A program made the translations under genes and the position numbers. From Saprospiraceae bacterium (GTDB lineage Bacteria; Bacteroidota; Bacteroidia; Chitinophagales; Saprospiraceae), in contig JAHDCE010000085.1 in assembly GCA_020630045.1 (NCBI GenBank), positions 4,780 to 10,697 of the forward strand: DNA of 5,918 bases. The letters are read 5' to 3'. Of the stretch, positions 1-5,890 are shown in pieces. The notes beneath the pieces were generated by a model that searched no databases, was not told the DNA's origin, and saw only the letters and a program-made list of their open reading frames with translations. The first letter of the stretch is position 1. Each line of letters opens with the position of its first letter.

Positions 1-3000
1 GGAAATTCAGATAAAGTCTATGAAGTGGATTTGTGTGAAGTGGGCGGAAGTGGATATGTCGTGAATTTCCGATATGGAAAACGAGGTTCTGTTTTGAAAG
101 ATGGAACCAAGACGGCTTCTCCTGTGACAATGGAAAAGGCACAGACCATTTACGATAAGTTGGTCGAGTCCAAAAAGAAGAAGGGCTATATTGGTGAATC
201 GGAAGAAAAGCCGGTTTTGACGGTTGAATTGCCGGATTTGTCAAATGTGTCGGATAGCCGTGTAAAAGCCATCCTTTCCCATCTTGAATTGGGCGTAAAG
301 GACCCTGCGGCTCAAGCAAAGAAGAACTGGAACATCAAAAGGGTCATGTGGCGTGCCGGCGAATTACGTTTGGCGGAAGCCCTGCCGTTTTTGGTCGAGT
401 TGTGTGACAAAGGGGATGACATGCACAAGTATTGTGCGATTTGGGCAATGGGTCGTTGTGGTACTTCCGAATCTTCAAGGCAGAAATTATCTGCTTTTTG
501 GAAAAACAAGCACTCCAATTTAATTAAGAGAATCACCGCTGCCGCATTATTGGATTCGCTAGATGGTGAAGAAAGAAATAGCTATATCGACGAGTTATTG
601 TCTCAAATCCCGACTGTATTCAGGGATCAATATCATGAAGGAAGCCAAGAGTCGTTTTCTTCGATTTTGAATGAGTTTTTGTTCAACAGGGATACAAAGA
701 AATTTGGATTTTTGGCTCACATTTACTTGTTGTCATCAAGCAAGTCGCACTTTAAGGTCGGACTGGTTGAAGCTTTAAAAAAGCTGCCATTCAAACCTCC
801 ATATTTTAAAGTGATTCGATACATTTTTAAATTAGCGGAATATCGCGGAGATGGACAAATAGCAGGTTTGTTGGCCTATCGGTTTGAAAAGGAACGTCCT
901 TATTACTCGAAAAGTAAATATTCTTCAGGTGTTTGGGCCGGTGGTAGATGGATTAGTAATGCACAAGCCGAACTTTCAAAATCCAACTCCAAATTGGCCT
1001 ACTCCCAAGGAACCAAGTCATATTTCACTCGCAGGGTCATGCGGATGTTGAGTCGGGCCGGCGATGCCGGCGACGCCAACTATGTGGGCTTGGCCACGGG
1101 TATTTTGTTGTCGTATTCTATAGGGAACGACTACACTAGTTCTAGCAAGGATGTAAGATGGTCTTACAGTACCAAGACTCGTCGTTTCCATAAGAAAACG
1201 ATGGATTTCGATTCTTACTCGGCCGCCTTACTAATGAATCATATTTTATATACCAACAGCCCTCGCTACGTATATGAAGGTAGTCGAAAAAGGTGGCGTT
1301 GTCAAAATGGATACAAACCGGGCATGCCAACACCTGAAGTAAGGGAGGAGGGATACCCCGAGCTCTGGGACAAAACGCCAAAGGCATATATTCACTTGTT
1401 AGCCGAATCGGATGTTGAACGTATACTTGAATTCGCTTTGAAAGGATTTCGTGCGAATGCCGCTTATGCCAGTATGAAGGAGCGGATAGGAAATGATTTG
1501 TTGGCGCGTTTTGTCAGGAAAGACCACAAGCCGACGGTTCTCTGGGGCTTGGAGTTGGCGAAAGAGAAATATGATCCGAATCACCCGGACCGTTCGTTGA
1601 CATTGACAATGTTGGGGGCGAGATTGGATGAAGTCCGAGCATTGGCCCGAGAGTGGATTTCGGCCAATTATGACTATTTCTTTACCGATACCGATTTTGT
1701 AAAGTCGATGATGACTCATCGTTTTTCCGATATCCGAAATTGGGTGAAGGAAGACATGGCGACCATCGCTGAAAAATTGACACTGGATCAAAAACGCGTA
1801 TTGGTCGCAAGGGTTATCTCTTATCTATTGGGGCTTTCGAGTAAAAAACGAAAACTGGAAAAAGAAAATGCAAAGGCAAAAGAACAGGCGGAAATGCTAT
1901 TGGGGCATTATTCGGATGTATTGTCTAGTACAAGTATGGACGTTATTCTGGATTTAATCAATCATCCTTTGGATGAGAATAAAAAATTTGCCGGACAAAT
2001 CCTGTTAAATCACCAAACGAAAGCGGAAGATATTCCATCAAGGGTTTTCACTAGATTGATACGTTCTCAAAAAGACTTTTTGCGAGCAGTGGGAATTGAA
2101 TTATTCGGACGTTATCCCGATGCGACTTTACTTGCCAGGGAAGACGAATTGGTCAAGTTGGCGACATCCGCTTTACCTGATGTGCGTGAAGCCGTCCGAC
2201 CGGTCATCAAACGATTGGCCGCAGGTTATGAAGAGTTCGCTGAGAAAATGGTGAATCGCTTTGTTCCTATTTTGCTTCGTAAAGAATCTTATGATGGAGT
2301 TCATCAGTCCGTTTATGAATTGTTGACCCAAGATTTGGAAAAGCATCTTCATGTGGTCGAAAGAGGCAAAATATTCAGATTGTTGAATTCTGAGTATACC
2401 AAAGCACAAGAGACGGCCGTCGTCTTGGTCGATCGATATGTTCCCGCCGATACATTGAGCGTACCCAATATCATTCGATTGGCCAACCATGAGATTTTGG
2501 CCGCTCGGGAAGTCGCTTGGAAAATGTTCCGCAATAATGTCCCGAGAATCAGGTACGAACGAGAAGAAGCCATTCGTTTGATGGACTCCGATTGGGATGA
2601 TACAAGGGCCTTCGCTTTCGAATATTTTCGTTCTGAATACAAGGAAAATGATTGGACTCCTGAAATCTTAGTGGGTATTTGCGATAGTGTCAGACCTGAT
2701 GTCCAGTCTTTCGGCCGAGAGTTGATTACTCGATTCTTTAAGGAAGAACATGGTGAAGAATATTTACTCAAACTGAGCCAGCATCCGACAGTGGAATTAC
2801 AATTATTCGCCACGAATTATTTGGAACGTTTCGCCAAGGACGATTTGGACAAATTGAAAGCTCTGGAGTTCTTCTTCGTTTCTATTTTGTCCCGTGTGAA
2901 TAAAGGGCGTGTCGCCAAGGACAGGGTGCTTGGTTTCTTGAAAGCGGAAGCCATGAAAACGCCTGAAGCCGCTGAAGTGGTCGCTCGTATTTTAGAAAGG

Positions 3001-3108
3001 TTTTCACTGACGGCAGCCATTGGAGACAAGGAAACTTGCCTGTTGATGATGCGAGACATTCATGCTAAATACCCTCATGTTGAATTGCCGATTTCCTTAG
3101 TGGAATAA
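1..3108 (+). CDS. WGR-domain, HEAT-like repeat protein (MolR/YehI-like), 5' partial
   Basis: The frame is open from the first base of the window to the TAA at 3106-3108 (1035 residues visible). The GTG at 25 is not the start, because the homologous segment begins before it with GNSDKVYEV. This and the following GYVVNFRYGKRGS form the start of a WGR domain (residues about 1-65, ending at the lysine-rich KKKKGY). From comparison with the family I expect only some 10-20 residues to be missing upstream. WGR domains are known as nucleic-acid-associated modules in PARPs and in bacterial MolR-type proteins. The remainder is almost entirely alpha-helical with HEAT-like helix pairs (about 75-180 and 640-1030). 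It has a less repetitive central part with aromatic and basic patches and a short charged helix near 612-635 (KKRKLEKENAKAKEQ). There is no signal peptide or membrane segment in the visible part, so it is probably cytoplasmic. It is probably co-transcribed with the SWIM gene 47 nt downstream. Its biochemical role is unknown; a scaffold in a MoxR/VWA-linked complex is inferred from family context. Confidence 0.88.
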   Translation, partial: GNSDKVYEVDLCEVGGSGYVVNFRYGKRGSVLKDGTKTASPVTMEKAQTIYDKLVESKKKKGYIGESEEKPVLTVELPDLSNVSDSRVKAILSHLELGVKDPAAQAKKNWNIKRVMWRAGELRLAEALPFLVELCDKGDDMHKYCAIWAMGRCGTSESSRQKLSAFWKNKHSNLIKRITAAALLDSLDGEERNSYIDELLSQIPTVFRDQYHEGSQESFSSILNEFLFNRDTKKFGFLAHIYLLSSSKSHFKVGLVEALKKLPFKPPYFKVIRYIFKLAEYRGDGQIAGLLAYRFEKERPYYSKSKYSSGVWAGGRWISNAQAELSKSNSKLAYSQGTKSYFTRRVMRMLSRAGDAGDANYVGLATGILLSYSIGNDYTSSSKDVRWSYSTKTRRFHKKTMDFDSYSAALLMNHILYTNSPRYVYEGSRKRWRCQNGYKPGMPTPEVREEGYPELWDKTPKAYIHLLAESDVERILEFALKGFRANAAYASMKERIGNDLLARFVRKDHKPTVLWGLELAKEKYDPNHPDRSLTLTMLGARLDEVRALAREWISANYDYFFTDTDFVKSMMTHRFSDIRNWVKEDMATIAEKLTLDQKRVLVARVISYLLGLSSKKRKLEKENAKAKEQAEMLLGHYSDVLSSTSMDVILDLINHPLDENKKFAGQILLNHQTKAEDIPSRVFTRLIRSQKDFLRAVGIELFGRYPDATLLAREDELVKLATSALPDVREAVRPVIKRLAAGYEEFAEKMVNRFVPILLRKESYDGVHQSVYELLTQDLEKHLHVVERGKIFRLLNSEYTKAQETAVVLVDRYVPADTLSVPNIIRLANHEILAAREVAWKMFRNNVPRIRYEREEAIRLMDSDWDDTRAFAFEYFRSEYKENDWTPEILVGICDSVRPDVQSFGRELITRFFKEEHGEEYLLKLSQHPTVELQLFATNYLERFAKDDLDKLKALEFFFVSILSRVNKGRVAKDRVLGFLKAEAMKTPEAAEVVARILERFSLTAAIGDKETCLLMMRDIHAKYPHVELPISLVE

Positions 3109-3155
3109 TTCCGGTGCCAAAGGTTCATTTCTCTTAATCCATAAACTGATTGTAG

Positions 3156-4811
3156 ATGCTATTCAATTACAAATACGGCGGTTCGAGTTCCGTTACCGGA
3201 AATGCTTCTAAGACGGATATGTCTTTTGCTCCCGATACATTGCGTGAGCCTACATTTTTTGTCGGTGCGCTAGGGAAACACATTCCATTTAGGGAAGCGA
3301 TTTCTGCATTGCATGATGTCGTGATTTCCGACTTGCGATTCAAGCCGAAGGATAAAACCGAATATTTGGAATGGGTGAAGTCTCAAGAAGAGATTTGGTT
3401 GTCCGAATATATCGGGGAGAAAATAGGTTCCAAGGAAAATATCGGAAAAAAAATAACCGAAGTAAAAGATGAACTCAAGGAGGTGAACGCCAAACGCCAG
3501 AAGGTCATGGGGCCTTTTAACAAGGCCAAGCGAGATTATTTCAATTATATATACAAGCGGGATTATGACGCTTGGTTCGTTTTGGATCCGGTGATTACCG
3601 TTCATCCGGATGAGATATTTTTTGAATGTTTTAGTCAGGACGAATCGACCTATGGGAAAATGGGGGCGAACTATAATGTCTTCAAAAAAATCAATGAATT
3701 CGAATGTGGTACGACGAATATCGATTATTCGGCTGCCCTGTATAACGAATTCCAAAAAATCAGAGAATACAAGGAAACCGAATTCAAAGTGGACCCAAGC
3801 GGTTTTGAAGTCGCTACCGAAGATGAAGATGTATATAAGGAAGTCAAAATCGACTTGCCGGAAAGTTGGGTCAGAGGCTTTCTTCAAGTCAGTTCGGCCA
3901 TGACATTAGACGGAGTTTCCTTCGATTTGCATCCGATGGACATTTACAATATTTGTTCTTTCTTACGTCGATTCAAAGAAAAAACAGGGCCTCGTTCCAT
4001 GCGATATATCTTAAAACCCGGAGAACCCGTCAGAGTGATATTGGAACCATGGAACCATGAAATAAAATGTCCGCGATCCATATATCAAGGAAGTGCTGAA
4101 AAAGAAGTGCGTGTATGGGGCCGTCGTCGGATTTTGATATTAGAACGTCTTCTTCCGATATCCAAAAAAATAACGGTAACATTGTTGGGTACCGGTTTGC
4201 CCTCTTTTTATGTAGCCGATTTGGGCGATATGAATTTCACCCTAGGATTGTCCGGGTGGACGGCCAATGATTGGTCGAGAGCAGGTAATTTTGACTTGAT
4301 GGCTCCTAGGACGAATGTTGATGATTTGACCAAGAAAACCGTCTATGATGAGTTGAAAAAAACTTGGGTAGAAGACGTAGATACCTTAGCCAATAAATTA
4401 GGATTGGGGACGGATGTGGTAAGTGGAGCACTGTCTGCATATACACAAGCCGGTCGTGTCATATATGATATGGATTTGAAAAAATATCGAATCCGTGAAT
4501 TGAGCAGGGAACCTTTACCGATGGATGCTCTCAGGTTTTCCAGCCCACAAGAAAAAGTAGCCAATAGATTGGTAGATAATGGTAAGGTGTCCGTTCGAGC
4601 GGAACAAAATGGAGGTGTTTTGAAATTATCGGGAACCGTCCAAGATCGCCATCGCACTTATCACCCGGAATTATGGATAGATGGTGATGATCGCATCGTT
4701 CGGGGAAAGTGTAGCTGTAATATGTATAATATGAATGAATTGCGTAAAGGTCCTTGTGAGCACTTACTGGCTTTACGTATCGCGTTTAATAAGCGGAATA
4801 GTCGGTTTTGA
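3156..4811 (+). CDS. SWIM zinc-finger domain protein (YehQ-like)
   Basis: This 551-residue protein ends in a SWIM zinc finger: Cys519-x-Cys521-x12-Cys534-x-His536, preceded by beta-strand sequence (LKLSGTVQDRH...YHPELWIDG) as is usual for this fold. SWIM fingers are predicted to bind DNA or proteins. The N-terminus (FNYKYGGSS, then SFAPDTLREPTFFVGAL and FREAISALHDVVISDLRFKPKD) resembles that of bacterial SWIM proteins encoded beside WGR, MoxR-ATPase and VWA genes. Residues about 88-135 are a strongly charged helical, possibly coiled-coil stretch. Residues about 405-450 (LANKLGLGTDVVSGALSAYTQAG) look like a winged-helix segment; this is a weaker reading. The ATG at 3156 is chosen because it precedes the conserved N-terminus, and no Shine-Dalgarno sequence is visible before it. 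The gene lies 47 nt after the WGR gene with no promoter or terminator in the gap, so one operon is likely. Family membership is firm; function is not established. Confidence 0.88.
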   Translation: MLFNYKYGGSSSVTGNASKTDMSFAPDTLREPTFFVGALGKHIPFREAISALHDVVISDLRFKPKDKTEYLEWVKSQEEIWLSEYIGEKIGSKENIGKKITEVKDELKEVNAKRQKVMGPFNKAKRDYFNYIYKRDYDAWFVLDPVITVHPDEIFFECFSQDESTYGKMGANYNVFKKINEFECGTTNIDYSAALYNEFQKIREYKETEFKVDPSGFEVATEDEDVYKEVKIDLPESWVRGFLQVSSAMTLDGVSFDLHPMDIYNICSFLRRFKEKTGPRSMRYILKPGEPVRVILEPWNHEIKCPRSIYQGSAEKEVRVWGRRRILILERLLPISKKITVTLLGTGLPSFYVADLGDMNFTLGLSGWTANDWSRAGNFDLMAPRTNVDDLTKKTVYDELKKTWVEDVDTLANKLGLGTDVVSGALSAYTQAGRVIYDMDLKKYRIRELSREPLPMDALRFSSPQEKVANRLVDNGKVSVRAEQNGGVLKLSGTVQDRHRTYHPELWIDGDDRIVRGKCSCNMYNMNELRKGPCEHLLALRIAFNKRNSRF

Positions 4812-4838
4812 TTGATTTTCAGTCGTTTGTATTTGTGT

Positions 4839-4856
4839 GTTTGCCGTAGGGCAAAT
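4839..4856 (+). terminator. possible transcript-end hairpin after the SWIM gene
   Basis: A 6-bp stem (TTTGCC with GGCAAA, loop GTAG, plus an outer G-T wobble) lies 28 nt after the SWIM stop codon. It is followed by A-rich rather than T-rich sequence, so it does not look like a classic intrinsic terminator. Position is the main argument for it. Confidence 0.3.
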
Positions 4857-4913
4857 AAAGGAAAACGGAAATAAAAATTATCACCAAAAAAATTAAAATT
4901 TGTACGCATAAAG

Positions 4914-4944
4914 TTGTTGTTTTTGACAAAATTGCGTATCTTTG
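4914..4944 (+). promoter_or_regulatory. Bacteroidota-type promoter for the downstream RNA region
   Basis: TATCTTTG (4937-4944) matches the Bacteroidota -7 consensus TAnnTTTG. A TTG at 4914-4916 lies 20 nt upstream, at the spacing expected of the -33 element. Transcription would start at about 4950, just before two hairpins and the first structured RNA unit. No open reading frame of useful size follows, which points to a non-coding transcript. Confidence 0.6.
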
Positions 4945-4959
4945 ATATATCAAAGGAAC

Positions 4960-4977
4960 ACCGCAAAAAGTTGCGGT
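4960..4977 (+). other. leader hairpin 1 of the putative RNA
   Basis: ACCGCAA (4960-4966) pairs perfectly with TTGCGGT (4971-4977) across an AAAG tetraloop. It would lie within the first 30 nt of the transcript from the promoter at 4914-4944, so it could act as a 5' stabilising or processing element. No T-run follows, so it is not a terminator. Confidence 0.5.
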
Positions 4978-4998
4978 TGAATTGAAAAAATGGTTTAC

Positions 4999-5030
4999 CT
5001 TAGAGGTTGTTATTAAATGATAACCTCAAG
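4999..5030 (+). other. leader hairpin 2 of the putative RNA
   Basis: GAGGTTGTTAT (5003-5013) pairs with ATGATAACCTC (5017-5027) over 11 positions including two G-U pairs, with a TAA loop. Beyond a bulged A5002, CTT (4999-5001) pairs with AAG (5028-5030). The G-U pairs suggest selection at the RNA rather than the DNA level. It ends 2 nt before the basal stem of RNA unit 1. Confidence 0.5.
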
Positions 5031-5032
5031 TA

Positions 5033-5290
5033 GAAGAAATTTGGAAGGGCGGGGCAAAAGCTTGCAATTAGGTTGCTGTCATCGGCATCCGTGAACGATA
5101 CCCTGCCATACACCACTAAGTAGGAATCTTTATGATGAGGAATTAAGGTATATACACCCTATTCTTCGATGAACGGTTCCGAACCGTGGGTTCAACATCA
5201 AAGAATAGGGTGTATATACCTTAATTCCTCTGGAGTTGATTCACTTAGTCCTGAGTATGTACGAAGCATCCGCCCTTCCTTTTTTTCTTC
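5033..5290 (+). ncRNA. retron-like structured RNA, copy 1
   Basis: This is a closed, multi-branched RNA-like unit. The basal stem is GAAGAAA (5033-5039) with TTTCTTC (5284-5290), a T-rich internal loop, then GGAAGGGCGG (5043-5052) with CCGCCCTTCC (5270-5279). Inside are GCAA-AAGC-TTGC (5054-5065), which overlaps CTTGCA (5061-5066), and an 8-position hairpin at 5071-5090 with loop TCAT. A long arm follows: CATAC (5107-5111) with GTATG (5255-5259), ACTAAGT (5115-5121) with ACTTAGT (5243-5249), GAATC (5124-5128) with GATTC (5238-5242), and finally a 30-bp perfect stem (5137-5166 with 5201-5230). ACGAAG (5261-5266) sits just before the 3' basal strand. Retron msr-msd RNAs have this order: a1, small hairpins, long msd hairpin, a2. 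No reverse transcriptase is visible and no known RNA family was confirmed, so 'retron-like' is an inference. An RNA gene of some kind is better supported than that label. Confidence 0.62.
5137..5230 (+). repeat. 30-bp perfect inverted repeat (long arm of RNA copy 1)
   Basis: The arms 5137-5166 and 5201-5230 are exact reverse complements over 30 nt. The 34-nt loop can itself fold (GATG with CATC, GAAC with GTTC, ACGGT with ACCGT). No T-run follows the right arm and no transposase is adjacent, which argues against a terminator or an IS end. Within the larger fold it takes the place of the msd hairpin of a retron RNA. Confidence 0.9.
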
Positions 5291-5314
5291 ATTTCCATCC
5301 TTTTCAATCCTCAT

Positions 5315-5513
5315 CTGAAATTCTGGAGTTAGCATCTTGCACTATTTACAGTGTAGAATACATTGTATGGAATGCTGTTATCGGCATTCATTAGGGATTA
5401 CTTAGCTATTATTGAACCGCATCCAACCGGATTCCCGTGTCTGATAGACCGGCTCGAATCTGGCGTCCGGAGCCGGTCTATCAGAGTCGCACGAAGATTG
5501 CTGTCAGTTTTAG
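5315..5513 (+). ncRNA. retron-like structured RNA, copy 2
   Basis: This is a divergent second unit with the same order of elements as copy 1. The basal stem is CTGAAA (5315-5320) with TTTTAG (5508-5513), CTGG (5323-5326) with TCAG (5504-5507), and AGCA (5331-5334) with TGCT (5499-5502). CTTGCA lies at 5336-5341. The shared hairpin is GAATGCTG-TTAT-CGGCATTC (5370-5389), an 8-bp stem with one G-U pair. The long arm is a 15-bp perfect stem (5441-5455 with 5470-5484) around a 14-nt loop, extended by CGTG (5436-5439) with CACG (5490-5493). ACGAAG (5491-5496) comes 2 nt before the 3' basal strand. Two small hairpins (5358-5368; 5414-5434) are also possible. No promoter of the type seen before copy 1 is evident, so it may be transcribed by read-through from 4914-4944 and then processed. 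Outside the shared elements it has little obvious similarity to copy 1. Confidence 0.57.
5441..5484 (+). repeat. 15-bp perfect inverted repeat (long arm of RNA copy 2)
   Basis: CTGATAGACCGGCTC (5441-5455) is the exact reverse complement of 5470-5484. Its sequence is unrelated to the 30-bp stem of copy 1, although it sits at the equivalent place between the shared hairpin and ACGAAG. No T-run follows. Confidence 0.88.
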
Positions 5514-5523
5514 TTCTTGTCTT

Positions 5524-5545
5524 GGAACCATTAGAAAATGGTTCC
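5524..5545 (+). other. 9-bp hairpin after RNA copy 2
   Basis: GGAACCATT (5524-5532) pairs perfectly with AATGGTTCC (5537-5545) over an AGAA loop, starting 10 nt after the basal stem of copy 2. The next T-rich stretch (5569-5575) is more than 20 nt away, so a processing or 3'-end protecting hairpin is as likely as termination. Confidence 0.45.
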
Positions 5546-5597
5546 GCTTAGAAGCTATTTGAGTTTAGGTTTTTATCATGTTATAGGTTGTTTTTTT

Positions 5598-5682
5598 GTT
5601 AGACGAAGCTCATTTTTGAGTGCATAGCCGAAGCTATGGGCGAAAAAATAGCTGAAGTATAACGAAAAAAAAGCCCTAACAT
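5598..5682. repeat. nested inverted-repeat element, possible dispersed intergenic repeat
   Basis: GTTAG (5598-5602) and CTAAC (5676-5680) bound a segment with two internal hairpins: CTCA-TTTT-TGAG (5609-5620) and CATAGC-CGAA-GCTATG (5623-5638). GGGC (5638-5641) could also pair with GCCC (5673-5676). The minus strand has a 27-codon frame (ATG at 5682 to TAA at 5599) ending SAMHSKMSFV. I have an unverified impression of similar short peptides recurring in Fibrobacter-type genomes, which would make this a dispersed repeat rather than a gene. Nothing else supports it as coding. Confidence 0.35.
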
Positions 5683-5719
5683 ATAGATACCTTAAATTCA
5701 AACAGCTTCTTAAATATTG

Positions 5720-5764
5720 AATCGTCGAAAGGCGATTTGTTGAAATATCGGACTCGTGTCCGAT
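5720..5764 (+). other. pair of compact hairpins in the intergenic region
   Basis: AATCGTC-GAAA-GGCGATT (5720-5737, one G-U pair, GNRA-type loop) is followed 9 nt later by ATCGGAC-TCGT-GTCCGAT (5747-5764) and then TTTT. Two 7-bp tetraloop hairpins this close suggest a further structured RNA or a leader for the gene that begins near 5891. They lack the elements shared by RNA copies 1 and 2. Confidence 0.4.
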
Positions 5765-5812
5765 TTTGCCGAGCCTGTCAAAGGGCGGGCCGTGCATGTT
5801 CCCGTAGTTTTC

Positions 5813-5849
5813 AAGCCGCTATCACCAATTTCGGAGATTGCGGCTTTTT
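5813..5849 (+). terminator. terminator-like stem-loop before the right-edge frame
   Basis: AAGCCGC (5813-5819) pairs with GCGGCTT (5840-5846). AAT (5827-5829) can add three pairs with ATT (5837-5839) beyond a 7-nt bulge. The right arm runs into TTTTT (5845-5849), with another T-run at 5857-5863. It would end transcription of the RNA region, or act as an attenuator in a leader for the frame starting at 5891. Confidence 0.5.
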
Positions 5850-5890
5850 ATATGTCTTTTTTTATTAGATGTTATCACGGAATTTTTTGT

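Noticed and set aside
312..3059. Several minus-strand frames of 74-154 codons inside the WGR gene
   Set aside because: They overlap a long, clearly coding plus-strand gene and look like antisense shadows without domains of their own.
3270..3887. 205-codon minus-strand frame inside the SWIM gene
   Set aside because: It is hydrophobic and F/I-rich, as expected from the antisense of charged lysine/glutamate codons, and the opposite strand has clear family conservation.
5137..5230. 30-bp inverted repeat as insertion-sequence ends or an intrinsic terminator
   Set aside because: There is no transposase or room for one between the arms, no target-site duplication was seen, and no T-run follows the right arm.
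5363..5551. 62-codon plus-strand frame across RNA copy 2
   Set aside because: It runs through the shared hairpin and the 15-bp inverted repeat, its composition is unlike a protein of this organism, and it has no ribosome-binding or family signal.
5598..5680. Integron attC site
   Set aside because: GTT comes at the 5' side and AAC at the 3' side, the reverse of RYYYAAC...GTTRRRY, and there is no integrase or cassette array.
5576..5797. 73-codon minus-strand frame
   Set aside because: It spans hairpins and AT-rich repeat DNA with no recognisable domain; only the internal 27-codon part within 5599-5682 is noted as part of a possible repeat.
4812..5890. Common housekeeping RNA (tRNA, tmRNA, 6S, SRP, RNase P), group II intron domain V, or CRISPR array
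   Set aside because: None of the hallmark motifs or a regular direct-repeat/spacer pattern could be found by eye on either strand.
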